Below are positions 31,811 to 41,062 of a DNA stretch of 64,000 nucleotides, one piece after another. Source of the DNA: an uncultured Collinsella sp. (lineage in GTDB: Bacteria > Actinomycetota > Coriobacteriia > Coriobacteriales > Coriobacteriaceae); the NCBI GenBank assembly GCA_900757595.1, contig CAAEOL010000012.1, forward strand, positions 1-64,000, read 5' to 3'. The notes under the pieces are model-generated. The model ran no database searches. It was not told where the DNA came from and saw only the letters and a list, made by a program, of their open reading frames with translations. A program made the translations under genes and the position numbers. Position 1 is the stretch's first letter. Every line of letters starts with the position of its first letter.

Positions 31811-32638
31811 CTATGCACGCGTCAACGACGACTCGATTGCCTGTACCAGAAACGCCGTGGCTCCGGTGCCGCAGGGCTTGTCGTAGTAGTCAACAAAGCG
31901 CTGGTCGGCAAGATAACCATTGGCGAGGCCCAGGTATGCTTCGTCCTGGGGCTCGTGTCCCCAGTTAAGGCCAACCCATCGGCGGTGCATTGCGACAAGC
32001 TTGCGGGCTTCGTTACTCTTTGGATCGCCGTCGTCCATGGCAATCGAGAGCTGGCCCAAAATCGCGCGCTCGAGTTCTTTCATGTCGTTCCATGTCTCGG
32101 GATCCATATCCAGCAGTGCTTCGTTTGCGGCGTCGATCGCCTCGTCGCCATAGCGCGCTCGCGCCTCGGCACCGTAGCGCTCCTCGTTTTCCTGCACGGT
32201 GCGCCAGCGCTCCAGTTGGGGCAGCACGGCGCCCATGAGCGAGACGGCCTCGTCGAGTGACATACCGGTGTTTTGCGCCAGACGCGGGGCGCAATCCTCG
32301 ATCATCGCCTCCATCGTAGTCTCGTAGGTGTACTTGCCGCGGTCGTAGCACCACTTGCAGTAATGGTCGGTCGTGGCGCCCGCGGCATCGGTGCCGCAGT
32401 CGTCGGGCGTGAGTATCATGCCGCAGCTCTGGCAATAGTGCTCGGGCATTTCGAGCAGGTGCGACAGCGGTTCTCCGGTTACGGCGGCAATGAGCTTCAT
32501 CATGTCGATGCCCGGTGTGACCTCGCCGCGTTCCCAACGGCTGACGGCTTGGCGCGTGACGTAGAGCTTGGCGGCGAGCTGCTCTTGGGTGAGATTGTTG
32601 GCGCGACGGACGGCGATGAGCTTTTCTGCGAAGGCCAT
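31811..32638 (-). CDS. XRE regulator fused to zinc ribbon and TipAS-like domain
   Basis: 275 residues. Three parts are seen. The first is an XRE helix-turn-helix (about 6-58; LTQEQLAAKLYVTRQAVSRW). The second is a putative zinc ribbon (YCQSCGMIL with Cys69/Cys72, then YCKWC with Cys94/Cys97). The third is an all-helical C-terminus (about 110-270) that resembles TipAS, the antibiotic-recognition domain, with the late W..HRRWVGLNWG..AYLGLANGYL pattern. TipAS is usually attached to a MerR domain. It may sense a small, possibly peptide-like, compound. The ATG follows AAAGGAG. Confidence 0.75.
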   Translation of the reverse strand: MAFAEKLIAVRRANNLTQEQLAAKLYVTRQAVSRWERGEVTPGIDMMKLIAAVTGEPLSHLLEMPEHYCQSCGMILTPDDCGTDAAGATTDHYCKWCYDRGKYTYETTMEAMIEDCAPRLAQNTGMSLDEAVSLMGAVLPQLERWRTVQENEERYGAEARARYGDEAIDAANEALLDMDPETWNDMKELERAILGQLSIAMDDGDPKSNEARKLVAMHRRWVGLNWGHEPQDEAYLGLANGYLADQRFVDYYDKPCGTGATAFLVQAIESSLTRA

Positions 32639-32778
32639 AACGGCTCCTTTCTGCTGGTTGATGGCTTAAGCATACGCGGCGGCAGGCACCCTTCCAAGCA
32701 ACCGTTGGTTGCATGCAGATGGCGATGAGCGGGAATCGCGGCCCCTCGCCCGCGCACCAGTGCCGTACAATGACCGGC

Positions 32779-33516
32779 ATGGAACCTATTGCACACATAC
32801 ATACCGACCTGCCGCAGAAGTTCGGCATTCCGCGCAACAGCTTTTTGGCGCCTCATCTTGAGGGGCGCATCGTCTTTGAGCAGGAATTTGCCTTTAACGC
32901 GGCAGTTGAGGGCCTGGACTCCTTCTCTCACCTATGGCTGCTCTGGCGCTTTGAAAACGGAACGCCCGGCGGCACGGCGGAAGACATCGCCGCCGATGCC
33001 AAGGCGCAGGACAGGTCCGGCACCAACGCCAAGTGGTCGAAGACCGTGCGTCCGCCGCGCCTGGGTGGAGCCGAGCGTGTGGGCGTGTTTGCCACACGCA
33101 GTCCGTTTCGCCCCAATCCCATCGGGCTTACCTGCGTCAAACTCGATCGTGTCGAGCTTACCGACGACGGCCCTATCATCCATGTGTTGGGGGCCGACCT
33201 GCGCGACGGCACGCCCATCTACGATATCAAGCCCTACATTCCGTTTGCAGACTGTCACCCGGACGCGACCGGCGGCTGGATTGAGGACGCGCCGTGGCAA
33301 GAGCTTGACGTTAAGATCCCGCAAGCACAACAGGATATGGTCCCACCCGCAAAGCTTCCCGGCCTGGTCGAGGTCCTTCGCCAAGATCCGCGCCGCGCGG
33401 GCAGCAAGCACGAGCCAAACCGCGTGTACCATCTGGCCTACGCCGGGCTCGACATATCGTTTACGGTTGACGGAACCAGGCTGACGGTAACCGCCGTCAA
33501 CGATGCGCAAGACTAG
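32779..33516 (+). CDS. trmO: tRNA (N6-threonylcarbamoyladenosine-N6)-methyltransferase TrmO
   Basis: 245 residues. It methylates t6A37 in Thr tRNAs using SAM. It carries the TrmO/TsaA beta-barrel signature: FGIPRNSFL near 14-22, EGLDSFSHLWLLW, then FATRSPFRPNPIGLT and DIKPYIPFAD, with a C-terminal extension of about 90 residues. An in-frame ATG at 32770 is 9 bases earlier. TACAAT at 32766-32771 looks like a -10 box, which would make the ATG at 32779 nearly leaderless. Confidence 0.9.
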   Translation: MEPIAHIHTDLPQKFGIPRNSFLAPHLEGRIVFEQEFAFNAAVEGLDSFSHLWLLWRFENGTPGGTAEDIAADAKAQDRSGTNAKWSKTVRPPRLGGAERVGVFATRSPFRPNPIGLTCVKLDRVELTDDGPIIHVLGADLRDGTPIYDIKPYIPFADCHPDATGGWIEDAPWQELDVKIPQAQQDMVPPAKLPGLVEVLRQDPRRAGSKHEPNRVYHLAYAGLDISFTVDGTRLTVTAVNDAQD

Positions 33517-33628
33517 CCGGCCGCACGTCCGCATCTGCTAAATTCAACGCCAAACCCCATGCCAAAATCGCCCGTGCTGGTGGACAATAACGCCTACCGA
33601 AACAATCCGCTTTGCACGGGAGCTCAGC

Positions 33629-34840
33629 ATGAAATACGACTTTACTTCGCTTGTCGACCGCCACGGTATGGACGCCATCGCCGTTGACTCCTGGGGCGAG
33701 ATCCCCGGCATGGCCCCGAACGCGCCCGATGAGGGCTTCGACCGCATCCCCATGTGGGTGGCGGACATGAACTTTGCCACGGTGCCTACGGTCCAGGAGC
33801 ACATCATTGAGCGCGCCCAGCACCCCATGTTTGGCTATTTCGATCCGCGCGACGAGTACTTCGACCGCATCATCGAATGGCAGAGCCGCCGCAACGGTGT
33901 TAAGGGCCTGCTCCCGAAGCATATCGGCTACGAAAACGGCGTACTGGGCGGTGTCGTGTCGACGCTGCGCGCGTATGTCCAGCCGGGCGATGCGGTGCTG
34001 GTCCACAGCCCCACCTACATCGGCTTTACCAAGTCCATCGAGGCTGCGGGTTATCGCATTGTCCACAGCCCGCTTAAGCTCGACGACCAGGGCGTGTGGC
34101 GCATGGACTTTGAGGACATGGAGCGCAAGCTCGCCCAAAACCACATCCATGCCGCGGTGTTCTGCTCGCCGCACAACCCCTGCGGCCGCGTATGGGAGCG
34201 CGATGAAATCGAGCGCGCCATGGACATCTATCGCCAGCACGATTGCGTGGTGATCTCGGACGAGATTTGGTCCGATATCATCCTGCCGGGTCACAAGCAT
34301 ATCCCGACGCAGTCGGTGAGCGAGGATGCCCGCATGCGCACGGTTGCCCTTTATGCGCCCAGTAAGACGTTCAACCTGGCGGGCCTGGTCGGCAGCTACC
34401 ACATCATCTATAACGAGACGCTGCGCGACCGCGTGAGCGCCGTGTCCAACAAGACCCACTACAACGAGATGAACGTCCTTTCGATGCACGCGCTTATCGG
34501 CGCCTACCAGCCGCAGGGCTACGAGTGGGTCGATGAGCTCAACCAGGTCATCCAGGGTAACATCGCCTATTTCTGCGATTACGTGGACGAGCATTTTGAG
34601 GGCGTGTCATATTCGCGCCCGCAGGGCACGTATATGGTGTTCCTGGACTGCACCGAGTGGTGCCGCGATCATGGCCACGATATTCAGTGGCTGCTCGACG
34701 AGGGCGCGCGTGTGGGCGTGGGCTATCAGGACGGCCGTCCATTCCGTGGACCCTGCCACATTCGCGTGAATCTGGCACTGCCGCTTTCGCGTGTAAGGGA
34801 GGCGTGCGAGCGCCTGGACCGCTACGTTTTTGGGGTATAG
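33629..34840 (+). CDS. PLP-dependent aminotransferase, MalY/PatB type (cystathionine beta-lyase-like)
   Basis: 403 residues of fold-type I. Seen: N-terminal IPMWVADMNFAT, the PLP ring contact SPTYIGF, NPCGRVW, the Asp of VVISDEIWSD and the Schiff-base Lys in APSKTFNLAG (about 250), plus the C-terminal Arg in RVNLALP. MalY/PatB enzymes cleave cystathionine or cysteine conjugates to a thiol, pyruvate and ammonia. The length is normal. The ATG at 33629 lies only 112 bases from the TrmO stop; the two are likely separate units. Confidence 0.9.
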   Translation: MKYDFTSLVDRHGMDAIAVDSWGEIPGMAPNAPDEGFDRIPMWVADMNFATVPTVQEHIIERAQHPMFGYFDPRDEYFDRIIEWQSRRNGVKGLLPKHIGYENGVLGGVVSTLRAYVQPGDAVLVHSPTYIGFTKSIEAAGYRIVHSPLKLDDQGVWRMDFEDMERKLAQNHIHAAVFCSPHNPCGRVWERDEIERAMDIYRQHDCVVISDEIWSDIILPGHKHIPTQSVSEDARMRTVALYAPSKTFNLAGLVGSYHIIYNETLRDRVSAVSNKTHYNEMNVLSMHALIGAYQPQGYEWVDELNQVIQGNIAYFCDYVDEHFEGVSYSRPQGTYMVFLDCTEWCRDHGHDIQWLLDEGARVGVGYQDGRPFRGPCHIRVNLALPLSRVREACERLDRYVFGV

Positions 34841-34862
34841 GGGGCGCTCGATTCGAGTGCTG

Positions 34863-34903
34863 CCCCATGTGCCCACGCCGTCAAAATGCGTGGGCACATG
34901 GGG
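34863..34903. terminator. Hairpin between convergent genes
   Basis: CCCCATGTGCCCACGC and its exact reverse complement, 16-bp arms around CGTCAAAAT. There is no T-run. It separates the MalY-type gene from the convergent flavoprotein gene. Confidence 0.55.
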
Positions 34904-34936
34904 TGCAGAGGGTAGCGAGCGCGTTTTCGGCATTCG

Positions 34937-35416
34937 CTACTTTTCATGAATCTGCTTGCCGCAAAGATGTTCAATCGAAATCTCGTAGAGTTGGACGCCC
35001 TTTATGTCTTTGGCGATCTCCTCCTCGACTTCTTCGGCAGAAGGGTAGTACTTAAGCGCGAGCTGACGGACTTTGTCCTCGATAAACGCGGGCGCTTCAT
35101 CTACCAGGCGACAACGACCAAAGACAACGGTACTCATAACGTAGGGAGCCCAGTCGCCGTCCTTGTACCACTCGTTGCCGTAAACGGTAAAGCAGACTTT
35201 ATCATCATGCTTGAGTGAATCGACCTTGTGGCCAGCCTTGGCGCCATGGAAATAAATCTTGTCGTGCTCGGCGTCAAAGAAGTAGTTGACGGGAATGGCA
35301 TAGGGGTAGCCATCATCGCCGTTGACGGCAAAGACGCCGCGCTTGCAGGTAGCGAGCAGTTCGCGCGCTTTCTCGTCGGTGATGGCGCGTTTCTTTCGAC
35401 GTAAGGGCCTAAACAT
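34937..35416 (-). CDS. Pyridoxamine-phosphate-oxidase-like flavoprotein (NimA type)
   Basis: 159 residues, split beta-barrel. Seen: RGVFAVNGDDGYPYAIPVNY, then IYFHGAKAGHKVD, where the His matches the FMN/heme-facing position in NimA-type proteins, and FGRCRLVDE. Members bind FMN (or heme) and have been linked to 5-nitroimidazole resistance, but most chromosomal copies have no shown role in it. The ATG at 35416 follows AAAGGA. Monocistronic. Confidence 0.85.
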   Translation of the reverse strand: MFRPLRRKKRAITDEKARELLATCKRGVFAVNGDDGYPYAIPVNYFFDAEHDKIYFHGAKAGHKVDSLKHDDKVCFTVYGNEWYKDGDWAPYVMSTVVFGRCRLVDEAPAFIEDKVRQLALKYYPSAEEVEEEIAKDIKGVQLYEISIEHLCGKQIHEK

Positions 35417-35457
35417 CGTTGGCTTCCTTTCTACTGCGCATGGTGGTTGAGCACAAA

Positions 35458-38262
35458 CTATAGCGAAACAGCCCCGTTTTTCTTGATACAGGCGAGTGTG
35501 TTTTTGAGCTTGCTAAAGTCGAGCGGTTTGGGCAGATGGGCGTTCATGCCGGCGTCGTGTGCCGCCTTGGCGTCTTCGGCAAAGGCGTTGGCGGTGAGCG
35601 CGATGATGGGGATGTCGGCCGCATCGGCCTTTTCGCTCAGGCGGATCGCGCGGGTTGCCTCGTAGCCGTCCATGCCCGGCATCATGATGTCCATCAGGAT
35701 CGCATCGAAGCTGCCGGCGGGACGACCAACATATAGATCGACCGTTTCGTTGCCGTCGGCGGCGCGAGTCACGACGATGCCTTCGCTTTCGAGCAGAGCT
35801 TGGGCAATCTCGGCATTGAGTTCGTTATCTTCTGCCAAAAGGACGTTCATGCCGGCGAGCGAGCAGCTGGTTACCTGCGTGTCTGCACATTCTTTTATCT
35901 GAGGGTTCTTGTCGATATCGAGCGGAATCCGGACGTCAAACGTACTCCCCACGCCAACCTCACTCGAAATCTCAATCGTGCCGCCCATCATATCGATGAG
36001 CGATTTGACGATAGACATGCCAATGCCGGTTCCTTGGAACTTGCTGCGCGCATCGTCGCCTTCCTGGGCAAACGGCTCGTAAATGTGTGCCAAAAACTCG
36101 GATGTCATACCAATGCCGGTATCCGAGACGCTAAAGCAAAACACGGCGTGCTCGTCGTCGACCGGTTTGATGGTCGATGAGAACGTGACGGTGCCTCCGT
36201 GCTTGTTGTACTTGATGCTGTTGTCGAGCAGGTTGACAAGGATCTGCCGAATATGGGTGGGGCTGCCGATCATATATTGGTCGACAGCGTAGGGCTCGCT
36301 GGTATCGAGCATGGTTATGCCACGGTCTGATGCGCGGAGCTTGCACAGTACGAGCGCATTGTCGCACAGCTCTTTAAGGTTGAATGATTCGTGCTCGAGC
36401 GTCACTTTGCGCTCCTCGATCCTGCCCATCTCGAGGATGTCGTTAATCAGTGACAGCAGGTGATTGGCGGCAACGCGCGCCTTGGCGCGGCTTTCGCGGG
36501 CGACCTGCATGTCGCCTTCTCTCAATTCCTCAATTTCGATAAGACCCAGGATGCCGTTGAGCGGCGTGCGGATGTCGTGGCTCATGCGCGTGAGGAAAGC
36601 GGTTTTGGCGGCGTTGGCGGCATCGGCTTTCTGCCGTTCCTCCTGTGCGCGGTAAAGCGACCAGACAAGGATGACGATGCCGGTGAGCAAAATGCAGATG
36701 ACGACTGCCGCAATGACGATGCGGTTGCGGTAGAGAAGTCGGAACGCATCCGATTCTTGCGCCGAGTACGATGTGGGGAAATAGCTGTTTGCAGAGAGCG
36801 ATTCACCTGCATTGACGATGCCCTTATTGATGATTCCCAGCAGCTCGGGCTTGCCGCGCGAAATTAAACACGATAGTTGCGCCGTGTTGGTGAGTTCCTG
36901 TGTTTCGAAATCCTCGATGTCGTAGATGTCGCGGAGAGTTTCCAGGCGCGTGCTGGGGACAATGATGCAACGTGCCTTCCCCTCATTGAGGGCTTTGAGC
37001 ACCTCGCCGTCATTCGAATACTCGGTTACCGTTGCGTTCGGAAAGAGACTTTCGAGCTCAAAACGGTTAACGATTGTGCTCTTTGTACAAGCGATGTTCT
37101 TAAGGTCGCTGTTCAGGTTTTTGCCACTGTGAATGGCGGTCAGCGAAACCGTTCCCATCGAGTTTGACTGGATGACCCCTGTCTGCTCGGCGAGCCAGTA
37201 GTCGCGAAACAACGGCAGGGCGACATCGATGGTTCCGTTGGAAAGGGCTTTGATCATTTGCTTGTTGTTCGAGAGTGCGATTGTTTTGACCGTAATGTCA
37301 AACTTGTCGTGCAACGTCGTTGCAAGCGAGGCGAGCGACCCTTCCATCTCGCCGTCGTCATTTTGCGTACAGTAGGGAAGTTGGTTTTTAAGATAGCCGA
37401 GCGTGATGGTATTGCCGTTTTCTTTGAGCCAGGTGGTCTCGGTGCCGGTGAGCGATGACGAGCCACTGTTTTGGGTCGAGTAACTCGTTTTGACTTCCTC
37501 GTTATAGCGCGGGTTATCGCGGGCGATGGTCGTCATGGCGGCGTTGATGTCGTTCATCAGGTCAGGGCGGCTTTTGGGAACGGCAAAATAGTAGTCGCTC
37601 GAGCCTACGTAGAACATGGGTGACGCATCGGGCGACGAAATGGTGTCGTTCATGATGACGGCGTCGACCTCGCCGTCTGCAAGCGCCTCAAAGAGGGCGC
37701 TGCCGGTGTCGATTTCTTTATAGGTGCAGGTAACGTCTTCGTTGGCGAGCCACTGCTGGCCGACGATAGTTTGCATAACGCCAGAGTTGCAGCCGATGGT
37801 GAGGCCTTGGAGCGCCTGGGGGTCACCCTTGGCCAGATCGTCGCGGTCGGGCCTGGCGTAGATGTAGTAGCGCTCGGTGCCCTCGGGGTTCGAGGAAAAG
37901 AGCAGCTTCTGCTCGCGTTCTGCCGAATACGAGATGTTGGGCATGAGGTCGATTTCGCCTGCTTCGAGCATGTCCATAAGCTCGGAGAAGGTGCCGCTAA
38001 CGTATTCGTATTGCCAGCCCTTTGTGTAATACGAGAGGGTCTGGAGGTACTCGTAGCCCCATCCCGAAAGTCGCTCGCCCGGCATGCCTTCCTGGAAGCC
38101 TTTGTTGTTGACGAGCCAGCCAACGCGGACTGTCTTGACCTGCTGGTCGGAGTCGGCGGCAAAGGCGGGGGCGGGCATGACGGCGCTCAGTATGGCGAGC
38201 GCGGCAAGCGCGACGGCCAGGGTGCGATATAGAGCCAAGCGAAGGACGGCGGAAGGTTTCAC
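35458..38262 (-). CDS. Hybrid sensor kinase with two periplasmic-binding-type domains
   Basis: 934 residues from the GTG at 38262, 6 bases after AGGA; an ATG at 38295 is the alternative. A signal peptide ends in PAFAAD. Two solute-binding family 3 domains follow (about 40-265, VRVGWLVNNKGF; and 275-490, ITLGYLKNQLPY). Then comes a membrane helix (IVIAAVVICILLTGIVIL). The kinase has H box FLTRMSHDIRTPLNGI and ATPase boxes SDTGIGM and GTGIGMSIV. The C-terminal receiver domain has Asp in DAILMDIMMPGMDG. This BvgS/EvgS-like design senses a small molecule outside and relays phosphate internally. No HPt domain or regulator gene is adjacent. Confidence 0.93.
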   Translation of the reverse strand: MKPSAVLRLALYRTLAVALAALAILSAVMPAPAFAADSDQQVKTVRVGWLVNNKGFQEGMPGERLSGWGYEYLQTLSYYTKGWQYEYVSGTFSELMDMLEAGEIDLMPNISYSAEREQKLLFSSNPEGTERYYIYARPDRDDLAKGDPQALQGLTIGCNSGVMQTIVGQQWLANEDVTCTYKEIDTGSALFEALADGEVDAVIMNDTISSPDASPMFYVGSSDYYFAVPKSRPDLMNDINAAMTTIARDNPRYNEEVKTSYSTQNSGSSSLTGTETTWLKENGNTITLGYLKNQLPYCTQNDDGEMEGSLASLATTLHDKFDITVKTIALSNNKQMIKALSNGTIDVALPLFRDYWLAEQTGVIQSNSMGTVSLTAIHSGKNLNSDLKNIACTKSTIVNRFELESLFPNATVTEYSNDGEVLKALNEGKARCIIVPSTRLETLRDIYDIEDFETQELTNTAQLSCLISRGKPELLGIINKGIVNAGESLSANSYFPTSYSAQESDAFRLLYRNRIVIAAVVICILLTGIVILVWSLYRAQEERQKADAANAAKTAFLTRMSHDIRTPLNGILGLIEIEELREGDMQVARESRAKARVAANHLLSLINDILEMGRIEERKVTLEHESFNLKELCDNALVLCKLRASDRGITMLDTSEPYAVDQYMIGSPTHIRQILVNLLDNSIKYNKHGGTVTFSSTIKPVDDEHAVFCFSVSDTGIGMTSEFLAHIYEPFAQEGDDARSKFQGTGIGMSIVKSLIDMMGGTIEISSEVGVGSTFDVRIPLDIDKNPQIKECADTQVTSCSLAGMNVLLAEDNELNAEIAQALLESEGIVVTRAADGNETVDLYVGRPAGSFDAILMDIMMPGMDGYEATRAIRLSEKADAADIPIIALTANAFAEDAKAAHDAGMNAHLPKPLDFSKLKNTLACIKKNGAVSL

Positions 38263-38349
38263 ATGAAATCCTATCGAGTTGAGACAATTTCGCATAAGGA
38301 TACCAGCTCAGCCTGCCCATTCAGCCGCCGCACCGCTAAACGGTCACTC

Positions 38350-38408
38350 CCGGCAGTTGGGGACAGTCCCTTTCTGCCGGCAGAAAGGGAACGTCCCCAA
38401 CTGCCGGG
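38350..38408. repeat. Palindrome with GGGGAC core (class D)
   Basis: CCGGCAGTTGGGGACAGTCC and mirror arm, meeting at TCTGCCGGCAGA. It lies in the divergent gap between the sensor kinase and the ion channel, so it may overlap promoters rather than terminators. Confidence 0.75.
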
Positions 38409-38460
38409 TGTGGGACAATAACGAGCGAATGTGATTGGGCGTCTGGGAAAAGGGGTCGCG

Positions 38461-38886
38461 ATGAACAAGTTGAGGACGCTTGCCGACGTGTTGCGCCAGG
38501 CTGGCTTTGCACGCATCACGGGCCTGTTTCTCGTCTTCTATCTGCTGTGCTCGACAGCCGTCTGGCTGTCCGAGCCCACGACCCTTACGTTTGGCGACGG
38601 CCTCTGGTTTAGCTTTGAGACCGTATCGACCATCGGCTTTGGCGATATCCCGGCCGAGACGCCGGTTGCCCGCGCTATCACTGTCGTTTTGAGCGTCATC
38701 AGCATCTTCTACATCGCCATGCTCACGGGCGTGGCGGTGAACTACTGCAATACGCTCATCAAGATGCGCCAAAAGGACACCATGGCGCGCTTTATGGACG
38801 ATCTTGAGCATTTGGAAGAGCTCGATCGTGACGAGCTTGCCGACCTATCGCGCCGTGTGCGTGAATATCGCCGACGCCAACGCTAG
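38461..38886 (+). CDS. Two-helix potassium channel
   Basis: 141 residues. The first membrane helix is about 18-38. The pore helix and selectivity filter read SFETVSTIGFGDIP (about 52-65), the second helix is about 70-92, and a charged cytosolic tail (EELDRDELADLSRRVREYRR) is likely helical. The TIGFGD filter resembles K+-selective TVGYGD. It has no RCK or ligand domain of its own. The ATG at 38461 follows AAAAGGGG. Confidence 0.87.
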   Translation: MNKLRTLADVLRQAGFARITGLFLVFYLLCSTAVWLSEPTTLTFGDGLWFSFETVSTIGFGDIPAETPVARAITVVLSVISIFYIAMLTGVAVNYCNTLIKMRQKDTMARFMDDLEHLEELDRDELADLSRRVREYRRRQR

Positions 38887-38922
38887 AACGGGCGCCGCGC
38901 GTCACGATGAGGGGGACTAAAT

Positions 38923-39456
38923 ATGAATATCACGGTATACCTGGGCGCCAGCGTTGGTAACGACCCAGCATTTTTGCCTGCGGTGCAAGAGCTAGGCAAC
39001 TGGATTGGCTCCAACGGGCACGCGCTGGTATACGGCGGGTCCAAATCGGGCCTGATGGGTGCGCTCGCCGATAGCGTACTCGATGCCGGTGGACACGTGA
39101 CGGGCGTGGAGCCGAGCTTTTTTATCGAGGCCGAGTTTCAGCACGATGGCATCGACGACCTCATCGTGACGAGCGACATGGCCGAGCGCAAGGCCAAGAT
39201 GATTGAGCTCGGTGACGCGTTCATCGCCTTTCCCGGTGGGACGGGTACGCTCGAGGAGATTGCCGAGGTCATGTCCGCCGTGTCGTTGGGGCATCTCGAT
39301 GCGACGTGCATCCTGTACAACCTCGGGGGCTACTACAACGATCTCAAGGCGCTGCTCGGACACATGATTGATAAAGGGCTTTCGAGTCCGAGGCGCCAGC
39401 AAGGCATTTACTTTGCCGACGATTTGCGCGAGATTGCCTCGATTATTAACGGATAA
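38923..39456 (+). CDS. LOG-family Rossmann protein (cytokinin riboside-monophosphate hydrolase type)
   Basis: 177 residues. It has the LOG signature PGGTGTLEEIAEV (about 106-118), the N-terminal YLGASVGNDPAF and the internal GGSKSGLMGALA. LOG enzymes release ribose 5-phosphate from nucleotide monophosphates; in most bacteria the true substrate is uncertain. The ATG at 38923 follows AGGGGGAC, 36 bases after the K+ channel gene, so they may share a transcript. Confidence 0.9.
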   Translation: MNITVYLGASVGNDPAFLPAVQELGNWIGSNGHALVYGGSKSGLMGALADSVLDAGGHVTGVEPSFFIEAEFQHDGIDDLIVTSDMAERKAKMIELGDAFIAFPGGTGTLEEIAEVMSAVSLGHLDATCILYNLGGYYNDLKALLGHMIDKGLSSPRRQQGIYFADDLREIASIING

Positions 39457-39581
39457 GTCTTGAGCCTGCCCCACTATGACTCCCAATGGTGTCGTTTGCG
39501 GCGCAGACGGTTGGCTCGTTCGGGCAACGCTCGCTCTACAATAAAACGTATCTTTGTCGATTTTGACCACGGGAGGTCCCG

Positions 39582-40880
39582 ATGGACAACCTTGCAAAAC
39601 CCAAAAACCGTGCGCTGTTTTTAGTGAGCGTGGCCGTGACCGGTGCGTTTGCGGGCGCCGCGGTCTGGCTGTTTTTCTTTGCGATGGAGCACGGTATCGA
39701 CTATCTATGGACCGAGATCCCTCATATGCTGGGCGTCGCTTCGCCCGAGCTCGCGAGCGGTCCGTTCGGTTTTTTGCCGTACCCGTTTTTCGTCTGCCTG
39801 CTGGGCGGCCTGCTGATCGGTCTGTACGAAAAGATGACGGGCACCAAGACTGATGACCTCAACCAGGTGATGGCCAAGGTTAAGCAAGACGGTCGCTACC
39901 CGTACGACAACCTCGGCAAGCTTTCGCTTGCGGCATTGCTGCCGCTGCTGTTTGGCGGAAGCATTGGACCGGAGGCCGGCCTGACCGGCGTTATCGCGGG
40001 TCTGTGCAGCTGGGTCGGCGACCGCATGCGTCGCTTTGACGCCGAGTTTAGGCAGCTCACGCTGCTGGGTACCCAAGCTGCCCTAACGGCGCTCTTCACC
40101 GCTCCCATCTTTGGCTTTGTGGCGCCGCTCGCCGGTAGCGCCGATGGTCGGGGCGCTGGCGAGGACTCCGCGTCCGACGAGATCACCATCAAGCTGCCCA
40201 AGGCGCAAAAGACCGTGGTCTACGGCATCGCGATTGCCGGCGGCCTGGGCACCTATCTGCTGCTCGGCCAGCTTATGGGTGGCGGCATGGGCATGCCGAG
40301 GTTCGAGGCTGCCGAGGTGGGCAACCTGGAACTTGTCTGGCTCATTCCGCTGGCGTTGGTCGGCACCGTATGCGGTTGGCTGTACTTTGTCTCCGAGCAT
40401 GCAAGTGAGGCGCTGTCCCATGCAATAGGGGAGCGCCCCGTCGTCAAGGCCATGCTGGCTGGTCTGGCGCTCGCCATCTGCGGCACAGTTCTGCCTTATA
40501 CCATGTTTGCCGGTGAGACCCAGGCCGACGTACTTATGGAGACCTACCTCACCATCCCCGCCGGTGTGCTCATCGCGACCGGTCTTGTCAAGGCCATGCT
40601 GACCCCCGCCCTCATCAATATGGGCTGGCGTGGCGGCCACTTCTTCCCGGTTATCTTTTCGGGCGTGAGCTTGGGCTACGGCTTCGCTATCCTTACCGGC
40701 GCCGATCCGGTCTTTTGCGTCGCCGTCTGCACGGCCTCGACGATGGGCGCCGTTATGCGTCAGCCGGTCATGGTTGTGGGCTTGCTGCTCATGTGTTTCC
40801 CGCTCAAGGGTATCGTCTGCATGATCATCGCCGCCGTTATCGCCGCTGGCATTCCGCTGCCCAAGCCGCTGCGCAAGTAG
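39582..40880 (+). CDS. ClC-family chloride channel or H+/Cl- antiporter
   Basis: 432 residues with about 10-11 membrane helices. The motif GGSIGPEAGLTGV (about 125-137) corresponds to the GREGP loop of ClC proteins, and GWRGGHFFPVIFSG (near 348-361) to the later GGxFxP loop. No CBS domains. The gating Glu is kept in GPEAG. ATG after GGGAGG. A -10-like TACAAT lies at about 39537. Nothing clear was seen in the 180 bases after it. Confidence 0.87.
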   Translation: MDNLAKPKNRALFLVSVAVTGAFAGAAVWLFFFAMEHGIDYLWTEIPHMLGVASPELASGPFGFLPYPFFVCLLGGLLIGLYEKMTGTKTDDLNQVMAKVKQDGRYPYDNLGKLSLAALLPLLFGGSIGPEAGLTGVIAGLCSWVGDRMRRFDAEFRQLTLLGTQAALTALFTAPIFGFVAPLAGSADGRGAGEDSASDEITIKLPKAQKTVVYGIAIAGGLGTYLLLGQLMGGGMGMPRFEAAEVGNLELVWLIPLALVGTVCGWLYFVSEHASEALSHAIGERPVVKAMLAGLALAICGTVLPYTMFAGETQADVLMETYLTIPAGVLIATGLVKAMLTPALINMGWRGGHFFPVIFSGVSLGYGFAILTGADPVFCVAVCTASTMGAVMRQPVMVVGLLLMCFPLKGIVCMIIAAVIAAGIPLPKPLRK

Positions 40881-41062
40881 CACGGCGGCGCACGGTCAAT
40901 ACAAACATCTCAAGCCCGGTGTGAGGGTGTTCAACTTGAGCTTGTGCCCTTTGACGGGTCGTTATTTTCAAAATGCTGCTGTAATCCACGACACGGGTTG
41001 AGCGCCTTCCCAATAATGGGCCACGCCGATCTGTGGCGCATGTCCGATGATACCGCGCCTGC

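Noticed and set aside
40881..41062. Small RNA or gene between the ClC and ABC-2 genes
   Set aside because: No frame with a ribosome-binding site and no convincing promoter plus terminator pair was seen.
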